Shown here piece by piece: positions 10,324 through 19,977 of a DNA stretch of 64,000 nucleotides. The notes beneath the pieces were generated by a model that searched no databases, was not told the DNA's origin, and saw only the letters and a program-made list of their open reading frames with translations. Numbering within the stretch: position 1 is the stretch's first letter; every line of letters begins with the position of its first letter. The position numbers and the translations under genes are program-made. This stretch comes from Gammaproteobacteria bacterium (GTDB lineage Bacteria; Pseudomonadota; Gammaproteobacteria; Steroidobacterales; Steroidobacteraceae). The DNA lies in NCBI GenBank assembly GCA_947469285.1, contig CANIOW010000009.1:40841-104840 (forward strand), read 5' to 3'.

Positions 10324-11235
10324 ATGGTTAATCAGCGAACTTTAAAGAATTCGATCCACGCGACAGGCGTGGGCTTGCACACCGGTCAGAAGGTCCTCAT
10401 GACCCTCCGCCCGGCAGCGCCGAACACCGGTATCGTGTTCCGTCGCACCGACTTACCTGAGCCGGTAGATGTGGAAGCCCGTGCTGAAAATGTCGGTGAC
10501 ACCATGCTGGGCACCACCCTGATTAAGGGTGATGTTCGGGTGTCCACGATTGAGCATCTGCTGTCGGCCTTTGCGGGCCTCGGCATTGATAACGCTTTTG
10601 TTGAGCTCAGTGCAGCAGAAGTGCCCATCATGGACGGTAGTGCGGGTCCGTACGTGTTTTTGGTGCAGTCGGCTGGCATTGAGGAACAGAATTCGCTGAA
10701 ACGCTTTGTGCGTATCAAGAAGTCGATCGAAGTGCGTGACGGAGATAAGTGGGCCCGTTTTGATCCGTTCGAGGGTTTCAAGGTTAATTTCGAAATTGAG
10801 TTTGATCACCCTATTTTTCGCCAGCGCACGCAGCGCGCGTCCATGGATTTCTCGTCCACTTCATTTCTTCGCGAAGTGAGCCGGGCGCGTACCTTCGGTT
10901 TTACGCGGGATCTGGAAATGTTGCGTTCGCGTAATCTAGCGCTTGGCGGCACCATGGAAAATGCCATTGTGCTTGACGAGTTTCGCGTGCTTAACGAAGA
11001 CGGCCTGCGCTACGAGGATGAGTTCGTTAAACACAAGATTCTCGATGCCATTGGTGATCTGTACCTGCTCGGTCACAGCTTGATCGGGGAATTCAGCGGC
11101 TTTAAATCAGGACATGGCCTGAATAATCGCCTGCTGCGGACGCTGATGGCCGATGTCAGTGCTTGGGAAGAGGTGACCTTCACGGATCGAAAGCTGGCAC
11201 CCATCAGTTATGCCGGGGCGACGGCCGGCGCCTGA
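10324..11235 (+). CDS. lpxC: LpxC, UDP-3-O-acyl-GlcNAc deacetylase
   Basis: Zinc-dependent enzyme that commits precursors to lipid A; cytoplasmic, 303 aa, full length. The zinc-binding histidines are visible as H78 in [17 protein letters not shown] and in [15 protein letters not shown], and the catalytic His is in GHGLNN near residue 263. The N-terminus [18 protein letters not shown] matches the family, which fixes the ATG at 10324 although no ribosome site precedes it. It follows ftsZ, as in E. coli and Pseudomonas. Confidence 0.97.
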   Translation: MVNQRTLKNSIHATGVGLHTGQKVLMTLRPAAPNTGIVFRRTDLPEPVDVEARAENVGDTMLGTTLIKGDVRVSTIEHLLSAFAGLGIDNAFVELSAAEVPIMDGSAGPYVFLVQSAGIEEQNSLKRFVRIKKSIEVRDGDKWARFDPFEGFKVNFEIEFDHPIFRQRTQRASMDFSSTSFLREVSRARTFGFTRDLEMLRSRNLALGGTMENAIVLDEFRVLNEDGLRYEDEFVKHKILDAIGDLYLLGHSLIGEFSGFKSGHGLNNRLLRTLMADVSAWEEVTFTDRKLAPISYAGATAGA

Positions 11236-11250
11236 TAGCCGGTTAAGCAA

Positions 11251-11269
11251 CGCGCGGGTTACCCGCGCG
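11251..11269. terminator. GC-rich hairpin between convergent lpxC and dciA
   Basis: An 8-bp perfect stem (11251-11258 with 11262-11269) closes a TTA loop, and that loop is the reverse complement of the dciA TAA stop codon. It sits in the 23-bp convergent junction with lpxC. The T-tracts are poor on both sides, so bidirectional termination is only plausible. Confidence 0.4.
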
Positions 11270-11615
11270 GCCGTACCTTCACTTTTACGCGGTCCACCGT
11301 CAGCCCGAGTGCTGCAGCTAACGGCAGGCGCCATTCTTCGCTCTGATAGCGCGCCCGGGTCGCCCAGGCCGCGGATTCGAACACCAGCACCAGTTCGCCC
11401 CCGACGCAGCTGGCCGCCCACAGATGGGAGGTGAGCTCAGCGGGCAATACACCGCGCGCCGCTTCCAGCGTCTGGCCCGCCGCACTGGCCCCGGCATGCA
11501 GCGCCTTGAGCGCTCCGGGAGCCACATTGAGCCAATCGCCCAGCGAGCGGGTGCCGCCCTGTGGGGCCGCGGCGCGGCGGGCGGTCGGGCGGCGAGGGGA
11601 GCGGGGCGGCGTCAT
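11259..11615 (-). CDS. dciA: DciA-like DUF721 protein, probable replicative helicase loader/operator
   Basis: A 118-aa protein with an Arg/Pro-rich N-terminus and a C-terminal DUF721 fold (SHLWAASCVGGELVLVFESAAWATRARY then LRxxLAAALG-like helix and VKVKVRP). DUF721/DciA proteins interact with DnaB helicase in bacteria lacking DnaC-type loaders. The placement between lpxC and secA, antisense to both, is a conserved gammaproteobacterial arrangement. The call rests on family pattern and position; catalytic residues do not apply. Confidence 0.8.
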   Translation of the reverse strand: MTPPRSPRRPTARRAAAPQGGTRSLGDWLNVAPGALKALHAGASAAGQTLEAARGVLPAELTSHLWAASCVGGELVLVFESAAWATRARYQSEEWRLPLAAALGLTVDRVKVKVRPRG

Positions 11616-11785
11616 CGCGGTATTGTCCCCTATCTCTTGCCAGACTGCCGACCCGCGCTGGTCCGGAATGCCGCCTCCGCCGGGAAGCTGCGCGGACAGA
11701 GCCGGTTCTTCAGGTAAACTCTGTGGTTTGATTCCCTGCTCGGGGGACGGCTGACCGTGCCCGGGCCCGCTTGAAGGATCCGCGA

Positions 11786-14539
11786 GTGTTCAAGTTCCTG
11801 ACCCGGTTTTTCGGCAGCCGTAACCAGCGGCTGCTGCGCCAGTACCAGCAATGGGTAGACGCGGCCAACGTCCATGAGGCGGCGATGGCGGCCCTAAGCG
11901 ATGCCGACTTCCCAGCGCTGACGGCCCGTTTTCGTGAACGGCTGGCGGCGGGCGAAACGACCGACCAGTTGTTGCCCGAGTCCTTTGCTGCGGTGCGGGA
12001 AGCCGCCCGCCGCGCGCTTGGCCTGCGCCATTTTGATGTGCAGTTCATCGGCGGTATTGCGCTCCACCAGGGCAAGATTTCCGAGATGCGTACCGGCGAG
12101 GGCAAGACGCTGGTCGCTACCCTGCCGGTGTACCTGAACGCACTGCCGGCCAAGGGCGTGCACGTCATCACAGTGAACGACTACCTCGCCAGTCGTGACG
12201 CTGAGTGGATGGGGCCGGTCTACCGCTTTTTGGGTCTGACAGTTGGCGTCATTCGTGCCGCACAGAGCACCGAGGAAAAACGTGCGGCCTATGCCTGCGA
12301 TATTACCTATGGCACTAACAACGAATATGGCTTCGACTATCTACGCGACAACCTGACCTTTCGTCTCGAAGACCGGGTACAGCGTGGGCTGGCCTTCGCT
12401 ATCATCGATGAAGTAGACAGCATCCTGATTGACGAGGCGCGCACGCCGCTCATCATTTCCGGCCCGGCAGAAGAAAGCACCGAGCTCTATCATCGGGTGA
12501 ACGCTATCGTGCCGCGTCTGAAGCGCGCTGAGAAAGCCGAGGAAGCCGACGGGGATGCCGTTGATGGCGACTACTGGGTAGAAGAAAAGCAGCGCCAAGC
12601 ACATTTGACCGAGGCCGGTCATGAGACCGTCGAAGGCTTGTTTCTGAGCGAAGGCTTGTTACGTGACGGCGAAAGCCTCTACGACGCCGCCAACATCCGT
12701 CTGATGCATCATCTGGGAGCCGCCCTGCGTGCGCACTCGTTGTATCGTCGTGATGTCGAGTACATCGTGCGCAATGACGAAGTTATTATTGTCGACGAAT
12801 TCACTGGTCGTACCATGCCCGGCCGACGCTGGTCTGACGGTCTGCACCAGGCGGTCGAGGCTAAGGAAGGCGTGCGTATACGCGAGGAAAACCAGACGGT
12901 TGCCTCGATCACTTTCCAGAATTATTTCCGTATGTACGGCAAGCTGGCCGGCATGACTGGAACGGCCGACACCGAAGCTTACGAGTTCCAGCAAATCTAC
13001 GGTCTCGAGGTCGTGGTCATCCCCACGCACCGTCCTGCGGTGCGCAAGGACATGTCGGATCTGGTTTACCTGACGCAAGATGATAAGTTCGGCGCTATTG
13101 TCGAAGATGTGCGCGACTGCTTGCAGCGGCAACAGCCAGCATTGGTGGGCACGGCTTCGATTGAAGCCTCGGAAGCGTTGTCGGCCTTGCTGCGCAAGGA
13201 GGGCATTGCCCATGAAGTGCTGAATGCCAAGCAGCACGATCGCGAGGCGCTCATCGTGGCACTGGCGGGTCGACCGGGTGCGGTCACCATTGCTACCAAT
13301 ATGGCGGGTCGTGGCACGGATATCGTGCTCGGCGGCAACTTCGAGGTGGAGCGCGCGCAGGCCGGGGAGCTCGATGAGGCCGCCGCCGCACGCTTGAAAG
13401 CCGACTGGCAGCACCGACATGACCAGGTGCTGGCTGCCGGCGGGTTGCATATCGTGGGTACAGAGCGCCATGAGAGCCGTCGTATCGACAACCAGCTGCG
13501 CGGCCGCTCAGGCCGTCAGGGTGATACCGGCTCCAGCCGCTTCTACCTGTCGCTGGAAGATAACCTCATGCGTATCTTCGGTGATCCAGAACGCATGAAA
13601 GCTTTGCTTTCGCGCGTTGGTATGCGGCCGGGTGAAGCCATCGAAAGCGCGTTGCTGACGCGTCAGATCGAGCGTGCTCAGCGTAAGGTGGAAGCCTACA
13701 ATTTTGACCTGCGCAAGAATTTGTTGGAATACGACGATGTGGCCAATGACCAGCGCAAGGTGGTCTACGCGCAACGCTACGAATTGCAACTAGCAGCCGA
13801 TGTGCGTGAGGTGATCGCCGATCTGCGACGCGAAGTGATTAGTAATACCGTGGCTGCGCACATTCCGCCTGAAACGGTAGAGGCGCAATGGGATTTACCA
13901 GGAGCGGAAGCCGCGCTGCGTCACGACTATGGCGTTGAGATTGATGTGAAGTCGTTTATGGCCGAGGAGGCTAAGCGCAAGGGAGAAGATCTGGCGGAAC
14001 AGGTAGTGGCGCTGCTTGAGGCGGAGTACGCCGTTAAGGAAACGCAGGTCGGGACAGAATCCTTGCGACATATCGAAAAGAGCGTCATGTTGCAGATGCT
14101 CGATACTCACTGGCGTGAACATTTGGGTGCTATGGACTACATGCGCCAGGGTATTTCCTTGCGTAGCTACGCGCAGAAAAACCCCAAGCAGGAGTACAAG
14201 CGCGAGGCCTTCGAGTTGTTTACGGCCATGCTGGACCGTATCCGGTTCGACACAGTCACCCTGTTGCACCGGCTACAGGTACGCAGCGAAGAAGAAATTG
14301 AGCGTGAGGAGCAGGAGCGTCAGGCGCGTCTCGCGAGCCAGATGCAATTCCAGCATGCTGCACCGCCACCGGTGTCGGGCAGTCCGGAGGATGCGGCAGC
14401 GCGGGCTGCAGCGCCCCAGCAACCGGTGATGGCGCCGGGCCCGTCTACGGTCCAGCGGGAACTGCCTAAGATTGGCCGCAACGATGCTTGCCCTTGTGGT
14501 TCAGGACGGAAGTTCAAGCACTGCCACGGGGCGATTTGA
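11786..14539 (+). CDS. secA: SecA, preprotein translocase ATPase
   Basis: Motor that drives Sec-dependent export through SecYEG. From GTG 11786 it is 917 aa. The Walker A segment [28 protein letters not shown], the [13 protein letters not shown] motif and [11 protein letters not shown] are present. The C-terminus carries the SEC-C zinc motif ([13 protein letters not shown]), which in other species contacts SecB and ribosomes. An in-frame TTG at 11771 exists. GTG 11786 is preferred because AAGGA lies 8 nt upstream of it and the product then starts [13 protein letters not shown], as in other SecAs. Confidence 0.97.
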   Translation: MFKFLTRFFGSRNQRLLRQYQQWVDAANVHEAAMAALSDADFPALTARFRERLAAGETTDQLLPESFAAVREAARRALGLRHFDVQFIGGIALHQGKISEMRTGEGKTLVATLPVYLNALPAKGVHVITVNDYLASRDAEWMGPVYRFLGLTVGVIRAAQSTEEKRAAYACDITYGTNNEYGFDYLRDNLTFRLEDRVQRGLAFAIIDEVDSILIDEARTPLIISGPAEESTELYHRVNAIVPRLKRAEKAEEADGDAVDGDYWVEEKQRQAHLTEAGHETVEGLFLSEGLLRDGESLYDAANIRLMHHLGAALRAHSLYRRDVEYIVRNDEVIIVDEFTGRTMPGRRWSDGLHQAVEAKEGVRIREENQTVASITFQNYFRMYGKLAGMTGTADTEAYEFQQIYGLEVVVIPTHRPAVRKDMSDLVYLTQDDKFGAIVEDVRDCLQRQQPALVGTASIEASEALSALLRKEGIAHEVLNAKQHDREALIVALAGRPGAVTIATNMAGRGTDIVLGGNFEVERAQAGELDEAAAARLKADWQHRHDQVLAAGGLHIVGTERHESRRIDNQLRGRSGRQGDTGSSRFYLSLEDNLMRIFGDPERMKALLSRVGMRPGEAIESALLTRQIERAQRKVEAYNFDLRKNLLEYDDVANDQRKVVYAQRYELQLAADVREVIADLRREVISNTVAAHIPPETVEAQWDLPGAEAALRHDYGVEIDVKSFMAEEAKRKGEDLAEQVVALLEAEYAVKETQVGTESLRHIEKSVMLQMLDTHWREHLGAMDYMRQGISLRSYAQKNPKQEYKREAFELFTAMLDRIRFDTVTLLHRLQVRSEEEIEREEQERQARLASQMQFQHAAPPPVSGSPEDAAARAAAPQQPVMAPGPSTVQRELPKIGRNDACPCGSGRKFKHCHGAI

Positions 14540-14604
14540 GTCTTAGGGGAGAGGGGTGAGGCCTTTCATGTCGCTCGATAGCTCGTCATGTTGGCTGATG
14601 GCTT

Positions 14605-15051
14605 TCAGCGGAGCCGTTGCCCTGCGGCGTTGATGATGTGCTCGCCGTCTTCCTTGGCGAATGCGCCTTTTTGGGGAATGGGCAGGATCTCGAGTACGAC
14701 CTCCGAGGGTCGGCACAGTCGCGTTCCCCACGGAGTAGTCACTACGGGCCGATTGATGAGACAGGGATGTTTGAGCATCTGCTCTATCCGTTGGTCATCG
14801 CTCCACGCGGTGGTCGGGATGCCAAGTTCTGCGGCTAATTCCTGGCAGCGCGGCTCCTTTTCCCGCAACAGCGCCTGTGCTCCGCTCCCCATGGCGGCAA
14901 TGAGTGCGTGGAGCCGTTCGCGGTCTGGTGGATTTTTTAGGTACTCGATGACGGTCGGCTCTACGCCGGCATTGCGAATCAGAGCCAGGGTGTTTCTTGA
15001 AGTGCCACAGGCGGGATTGTGATAAATGGTGACTTCAAGCTGGTCAGTCAT
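14605..15051 (-). CDS. arsC: ArsC-family arsenate reductase (glutaredoxin-dependent type)
   Basis: A 148-aa thioredoxin-fold protein. It begins MTDQLEVTIYHNPACGTSRNT, in which Cys15 is the expected nucleophile, and it retains the Arg residues seen in ArsC (NRPVVTTPWGTRLCRPSE). GAGGAAG lies 7 nt before ATG 15051, so the longer upstream frame to 15150 is not used. No ars operator, arsB or arsR lies nearby. The solitary setting next to secA suggests housekeeping or Spx/YffB-like use rather than a dedicated resistance operon. It is convergent with secA. Confidence 0.86.
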   Translation of the reverse strand: MTDQLEVTIYHNPACGTSRNTLALIRNAGVEPTVIEYLKNPPDRERLHALIAAMGSGAQALLREKEPRCQELAAELGIPTTAWSDDQRIEQMLKHPCLINRPVVTTPWGTRLCRPSEVVLEILPIPQKGAFAKEDGEHIINAAGQRLR

Positions 15052-15218
15052 GTCCGAACTTCCTCTGTCGTGGGCGTGAATATGCCAAGTGTGCCGAAAA
15101 TCGCCAGCGCCTTTTGGAGATTCCTCATGGGCCTGTTGAAGAACTTGCAATGGCGCTATGCGCCCGTCTCGGGGTACGCACCGGGTGGGTTTAGGCTGCT
15201 GCGTGCTCGGGTCCTCAG

Positions 15219-16130
15219 TTGAAGACCTCCATCCCCCCGCCCGTGGCGCTGGTTCTGCCGGAAATTCATGTCATGGCCGGCGCGCTCATCGGGCGCGATG
15301 GACGCGTCCTGATCGCACAACGGCCGGCCGGCAAGGCGCATGCCGGGCGATGGGAATTTCCTGGCGGCAAGAAACACCCCGCTGAGGTGCCGCAGCAGGG
15401 TCTCTACCGTGAATTGCGTGAGGAACTGGGCATCGAGGTGAGCGATGCGCGCCCGTTGCTGAAGGTGCGCCATGAGTATCCGGCTGGAGTGGCGGGTGAT
15501 GCCGCACGGCGCGTGCTGATTGATGCCTGGGTGGTGACCACATGGCGTGGTCAACCGACGGGGCTCGATGGGCAGGCGCTGCAATGGGTAAAGCCTGACG
15601 CGCTGGAGGCGGTTGATCTGCTCGAAGCGGACGCGCCACTGGTCACAGCATTGCGGCTACCGGCGGTGCTGGCCCGTGCCACGGACCCGGTGACCCTGCG
15701 CGCGCGCGCCGCGCGAGCACCGCGTTCACGCGAGCGCCTCGGCTGGTGGCTGGATGGCCACTGGGATTGGGCGGATAGCCTGACGCGCGAGGTCTTGGCA
15801 GAGGTGCATGCGCTGGGTGATGTGCTGCTGACCGGCGGTACCCAGTGGTCGGTGGCGGCGAGTGTTTTTGTCGATGGTGTGGTGTGGGACACGGCGGCAA
15901 TGCTGCAACCGTTGCCCGGCAGGGCTCTGTCGGGCGTCGAGGTGTCTACCCTCGCTGAGGCGGTCGCCGCGAAAGCCGTCGGCGCACGCTTTTTGTGTGT
16001 ACGTGACCGCCAGCTGGATGCGCGGGCACTGGAAACCTTGGCAGGTGTGGGGTTGCCGCTGGTAGTGGATGCTACGCGGCCGCGCGTCGGTGGACATGAG
16101 GCGGTGACCACCAAGCTATGGTGGCGCTAG
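15219..16130 (+). CDS. mutT: MutT-type Nudix hydrolase with degenerate TMP-synthase-like C-domain
   Basis: Probable 8-oxo-dGTP diphosphatase. The Nudix box (GKKHPAE, seven residues, RELREELGI) is complete and sits in the first ~70 residues. The remaining ~170 residues align in order with the TMP synthase/TenI barrel found fused to MutT in many gammaproteobacteria, but the barrel's phosphate and pyrimidine motifs are not recognisable. The start is uncertain: TTG 15219 and GTG 15243 both keep the first Nudix strand, while ATG 15273 cuts into it. No strong ribosome site decides. Confidence 0.82.
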   Translation: MKTSIPPPVALVLPEIHVMAGALIGRDGRVLIAQRPAGKAHAGRWEFPGGKKHPAEVPQQGLYRELREELGIEVSDARPLLKVRHEYPAGVAGDAARRVLIDAWVVTTWRGQPTGLDGQALQWVKPDALEAVDLLEADAPLVTALRLPAVLARATDPVTLRARAARAPRSRERLGWWLDGHWDWADSLTREVLAEVHALGDVLLTGGTQWSVAASVFVDGVVWDTAAMLQPLPGRALSGVEVSTLAEAVAAKAVGARFLCVRDRQLDARALETLAGVGLPLVVDATRPRVGGHEAVTTKLWWR

Positions 16131-16221
16131 TTTGCCGGGTGAAACCCTGCTCAGGAACCTAGCCGACCACGGACTTTGGCGTGCCATGGGGCGTTTTCGG
16201 CATAAACCAGCGTTTTGTCGG

Positions 16222-16233
16222 CTAATGCATTAG
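16222..16233. repeat. 12-bp perfect palindrome upstream of the permease-kinase gene
   Basis: CTAATGCATTAG is a perfect dyad centred 99 nt before the kinase ATG, in the 196-bp gap between the Nudix gene and the kinase. It could be an operator; no copy was noticed elsewhere in the window. The rest of this gap shows no recognisable gene. Confidence 0.35.
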
Positions 16234-16326
16234 TCTTGGCGTAGCGATGCGGGCTGGTTTCGCCTCTTTAATGCCGCCCGGCGCAGGTCACAGCACAACG
16301 ATAATGAATGGGAGCAGCCTTTCGCC

Positions 16327-19300
16327 ATGCCAACCCTCGCCACTTCGCCTGCCGCGGGCAGTTCGCACGACAACCAACGTCCCCATCCCCGCAAGATTGG
16401 CTGGGTGGGGACCAGTGCCATGGCCATGGGGGGTAGTAACCAAAGCCTGTTTCTGATTACCGCTCTGTTCGTCGGCCAAGGCGCCATCACCGGTCAGGGC
16501 AGTGCCGCCGTGCCGTTACTGATGCTGGGGTTGTTGCTCAGCTGGATGGCCGCTCCGGGTTGGCTTGAACTGGTCCTCATGTTTCCCAACCGGGTGGGTG
16601 GAATCGCTGCTACCTGCGCTGAGGCGTTCAAACCCTATAGTCCAGTCCTCGCGAACCTCACCGGCGTTTGTTATTGGTGGGGATGGGTACCCACCTGTGG
16701 GCTGACGGCGCTGCTGTCATCGGCGGCGATTCATGAATGGTATTTGCCCGCCATTCCTGTGCCGCTGATGGCGTGTGGCATCGTGCTGGCATTCACGGCG
16801 GTGAATCTCTGCGGCGTGAAGTGGACGGCACGTCTTGCGATCCCCATTGCCGCGCTCTCTGCGGTGCTGGCCTTTATCTCGGCCTTGGCGCCGGTGCTGA
16901 CGGGCTCCGTGAGTTGGCAGGAAGCCTCCACTTTTCATCTGACGCTGCCCTTTCCAGGTTGGTTTGGTGCACTGACCAGCGCCATGGCCGGTCTGTACCT
17001 GATCGGGTTCGCCGCGCCAGCTTTTGAAGCTGCCACCTGCCATGTCGGCGAAACCATCGATCCAGAAAAAAACGTACCGCGCGCGATGCTGGCCAGCGCG
17101 CTGATGGCTTCAGTGTATTTCGTGATCCTCCCGGTGGTTTGGCTCGGCGTACTGGGGCCGGACGCGCTCGGCAAGGATCTGATGCTGGTATTGGGGCCAA
17201 CGTTCGCGCCGGTGCTTGGCAGCGCAGCCAAGGCCGCAGCGATCTGGTTCATGATGTTTAATATGTTTCACGGTACGTTACAGCCACTGGCCGGTGCGGC
17301 ACGTACGCTCTCCCAGCTGGCCGATGACGGTTTGCTACCGGAAATTCTGTCGCGACGCTCCAGCACCGACACACCTTGGGTGGCGACCTGCCTGACCGCG
17401 GCATTTTCCATTGGGTTTTTGTTGATCGGAGACCCGATTTGGTTGATCGCTTCGGCCAATTTCACCTACCTCATCTCCATCTGCCTGCCCAGTGTTGCCG
17501 TCTGGATCTTGCGCGCCGAGCAACCACATCTTCGTCGTCCCTATCGCGCGCCGCGCTGGACGATTGCGCTCGGGTTGGTGGCCGCGTGTGTCTGGGGCAT
17601 TTCAGCCATATTTGGCTTCCAGCAGTTTGGTCTGCCCACGGTGCTGATCGGATTGGCGTTTGCGTATTCTGGAGCCGCGCTTTACGCGTGGAGGAAATTC
17701 GCTGACCGCCGTCAGGCGGGCCTGCCCGGCGTAGCACGGTCACTTCACGTCAAGCTTACCGGCGCCATGCTGCTGGTTCTGGTGCTGGACGGCATCGGCT
17801 ACCTGATCGCCGTGAACAGCGTTAGCCGGACCAACCTGCCACAGCTGTCCATGCTGGAAGATATCTTTGTGGCTGTGGCAATGCTGACGATATCCGTTGG
17901 CTTGATCCTCCCAGGCATGATCGCGCACTCAGCCGTAGAGGTGTCCAATGCGGCCAAACGCCTGACCTCCGGCACGCTTAACGATTTTTCGAATGCCATG
18001 CAGGCGCTGGGTCGTGGCGATCTGGATGCTGCCCACGCACGGGTGGATATTCGCCCAGTGGTGGTCAACTCCCGCGACGAAGTGGGTGAGATGGCAGAGA
18101 CTTTCAATGTGCTGCAAAACGAAATCGCTCGCAGTGCGGATGGTCTTGATCATGCCCGTGAAGGACTTCGCGAAGCCCGCGATGCGCTCACCGAGACCAA
18201 CCGGAATCTGGAGCAGCGTGTTGAAGAGCTCGCTGCCGCTCTGCTGGAACGTCAGCAAGTAGAAATACAGCTGCGTCAGGCGAAAGAGGCGGCGGAGGCT
18301 GCGGACCATGCCAAGAGTGAATTCCTGGCGATCATGAGTCACGAAATCCGCACGCCCATGAACGGTGTGTTGGGTTTTGCAGACATCATGAAGGGAACCC
18401 CGCTCAGTGCTGAGCAATATGGTTTCGTGGATAATATTTGTAAAAGTGGTGAGTCATTGTTAGTGATCATCAACGATATCCTCGATTACTCAAAGCTCGA
18501 CTCTGGACTGTTCAGCCTCAATCCACAGTCCTTCAATTTGAGTGATTGCATACAAGAGTCGATGGCGCTGTGTGCTCCTGCCGCGGATAAAAATGTCAAA
18601 CTGAAGGTGACTATCGAGCCGGAAGTGCCGGTGTGGGTCATTCAGGATGCAACCCGGGTCCGGCAGGTGCTGGTGAACCTGGTCAGTAATGCCATGAAGT
18701 TTACCCATGTCGGTTCGGTCGAGGTTCGGGTCCATTGCGAGTTGGATCCAGTTAATCTGCAAGCCCATCAACGCAGGCTGCGATTTACGGTGATGGATAC
18801 CGGTATTGGTATAGCAGCCGAAAAAATCCCGACACTGTTCAACCCATTCAGTCAGGTAGACACTTCATCAACGCGTGAATATGGTGGTACCGGGCTGGGG
18901 TTGTCGATCTCCAGAAATCTAGTGACTCTCATGGGAGGTGACATCTCGGTAGAGAGCGTTCCGCATCATGGATCGACCTTCACCTTTACCGTGCTGGTCG
19001 ATCTTGTGGGCGATGCGCAGTCGGCTCCCGCAAACAGCGAAAAACAGGCGTTGATGGCGACTGACGAGCGTTTAATGCCGCCGTTGAGCATTTTGGTGGT
19101 CGAGGATATCTCGATGAATCAGGCGCTGATCTTGCGCCTGCTCGCGGACTTAGGTCAGCGTGCGGACACGGCGGTGAATGGCCTTGAGTGTCTACAGGTG
19201 GTGCGCAAGAACTCCTATGACTTGATCTTGATGGATCTTCACATGCCCATCATTGACGGCCTGGCCGCTACCCACGAGATCCGCAAGATGGAGCAAGCCG

Positions 19301-19479
19301 AGGATAGCCGTCGCCGTGCGTTCATTTGTGCGCTTACCGCCAATGTTATGCAGCGCGACCGTGAAGGATGTGTTGCGGCCGGTATGGATGATATTTTATC
19401 GAAGCCCTTGCGGATGACAGAACTGCGCGGGGTGCTGGCGAAAGTGCATGCCGGGCTGCAGCAGCGGGCCGTCCACTAA
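16327..19479 (+). CDS. APC-permease/hybrid histidine kinase fusion (transporter-sensor kinase)
   Basis: A 1050-aa membrane protein. Residues ~25-460 form an amino-acid/polyamine/organocation permease with about twelve hydrophobic segments and an APC-like signature near 228-255 (GFAAPAFEAAT then ETIDPEKNVPRA). Two further membrane helices (~480-540) lead to a HAMP-like linker (~545-600) and a coiled coil. HisKA follows (H672 in SHEIRTPMNG), then HATPase_c with DTGIGIAAEKI and GGTGLGLSI, and a C-terminal receiver with D970 in LMDLHMP. There is no HPt domain, so another protein must complete a relay. Substrate sensing by the permease part is inferred, by analogy with CbrA, where an SSS-type transporter is fused to a kinase. 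It converges on the receiver gene with a 4-nt stop overlap. Confidence 0.9.
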   Translation: MPTLATSPAAGSSHDNQRPHPRKIGWVGTSAMAMGGSNQSLFLITALFVGQGAITGQGSAAVPLLMLGLLLSWMAAPGWLELVLMFPNRVGGIAATCAEAFKPYSPVLANLTGVCYWWGWVPTCGLTALLSSAAIHEWYLPAIPVPLMACGIVLAFTAVNLCGVKWTARLAIPIAALSAVLAFISALAPVLTGSVSWQEASTFHLTLPFPGWFGALTSAMAGLYLIGFAAPAFEAATCHVGETIDPEKNVPRAMLASALMASVYFVILPVVWLGVLGPDALGKDLMLVLGPTFAPVLGSAAKAAAIWFMMFNMFHGTLQPLAGAARTLSQLADDGLLPEILSRRSSTDTPWVATCLTAAFSIGFLLIGDPIWLIASANFTYLISICLPSVAVWILRAEQPHLRRPYRAPRWTIALGLVAACVWGISAIFGFQQFGLPTVLIGLAFAYSGAALYAWRKFADRRQAGLPGVARSLHVKLTGAMLLVLVLDGIGYLIAVNSVSRTNLPQLSMLEDIFVAVAMLTISVGLILPGMIAHSAVEVSNAAKRLTSGTLNDFSNAMQALGRGDLDAAHARVDIRPVVVNSRDEVGEMAETFNVLQNEIARSADGLDHAREGLREARDALTETNRNLEQRVEELAAALLERQQVEIQLRQAKEAAEAADHAKSEFLAIMSHEIRTPMNGVLGFADIMKGTPLSAEQYGFVDNICKSGESLLVIINDILDYSKLDSGLFSLNPQSFNLSDCIQESMALCAPAADKNVKLKVTIEPEVPVWVIQDATRVRQVLVNLVSNAMKFTHVGSVEVRVHCELDPVNLQAHQRRLRFTVMDTGIGIAAEKIPTLFNPFSQVDTSSTREYGGTGLGLSISRNLVTLMGGDISVESVPHHGSTFTFTVLVDLVGDAQSAPANSEKQALMATDERLMPPLSILVVEDISMNQALILRLLADLGQRADTAVNGLECLQVVRKNSYDLILMDLHMPIIDGLAATHEIRKMEQAEDSRRRAFICALTANVMQRDREGCVAAGMDDILSKPLRMTELRGVLAKVHAGLQQRAVH

Positions 19480-19928
19480 CTGCCGCGGCCTATCCAGCGT
19501 TCGATGATGGCTTGTAATTCGTGCGTACGAAATGGCTTGCTGAGATAGTCGTCCATGCCGGCCGCCAAACAACGTTCGCGATAACCCCGCATGACGTTGG
19601 CGGTCAACGCGATAATGGGTACCCGTTGCTCTGTCCGGCCGGAGTCCAGCAGGGCCTTGCTAACGGTTTTTTCATGCGCACGGATGAGTAGGCTGGCAGT
19701 GAATCCATCCATCACCGGCATTTGGCAGTCCATCAGGATGACAGCGTAGACGTTTTTGGTGGCAGCCTCGGCGCCAGCGCGGCCGTCATTGGCGATGTCG
19801 ATTTCATAACCGAGCGAGCGCAGCATCGCTACGCACATCTCTTGATTGATCTGGTGGTCTTCCACGAGCAGCAGGCGCCGCGCGGCGCTTTTAGTGTGTT
19901 TCCCTTCTTGTGGGGGCTGTGGTTCCAT
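19476..19928 (-). CDS. Stand-alone receiver-domain response regulator
   Basis: A 150-aa protein, essentially one CheY-like REC domain (residues ~17-145) after a short charged leader. Acidic pocket E23/D24, phospho-acceptor D67 (LMDCQMP), T109 and K131 (LSKPF) are all present. There is no output domain. The sequence style (ALTANVMRGYRERCLAAGMDD) closely resembles the receiver of the adjacent fusion kinase, consistent with shared ancestry. ATG 19928 is chosen over the frame start at 20048, which lies inside the neighbour's coding region. It sits 49 bp downstream of the CadC-like gene on the same strand, so the two are probably co-transcribed. Confidence 0.88.
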   Translation of the reverse strand: MEPQPPQEGKHTKSAARRLLLVEDHQINQEMCVAMLRSLGYEIDIANDGRAGAEAATKNVYAVILMDCQMPVMDGFTASLLIRAHEKTVSKALLDSGRTEQRVPIIALTANVMRGYRERCLAAGMDDYLSKPFRTHELQAIIERWIGRGS

Positions 19929-19977
19929 CTTCGCCTGCTCTCTCTGCGTGTTCAAACGTCGGCTACTGCTCAGTGCG

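Noticed and set aside
14540..14604. Terminator between secA and arsC
   Set aside because: No convincing hairpin with a T-tract could be read in this 65-bp convergent gap.
14605..15051. Arsenic resistance operon
   Set aside because: Only a lone ArsC-like gene; no arsR, arsB/acr3 or arsH nearby.
15019..15222. 67-codon frame between arsC and the Nudix gene
   Set aside because: Overlaps the arsC start, lacks a ribosome site and shows no recognisable features; possible but unsupported.
16327..19479. Two separate genes (permease and kinase) rather than a fusion
   Set aside because: A single frame runs through with no internal stop, ribosome site or frameshift at the junction near residue 470.
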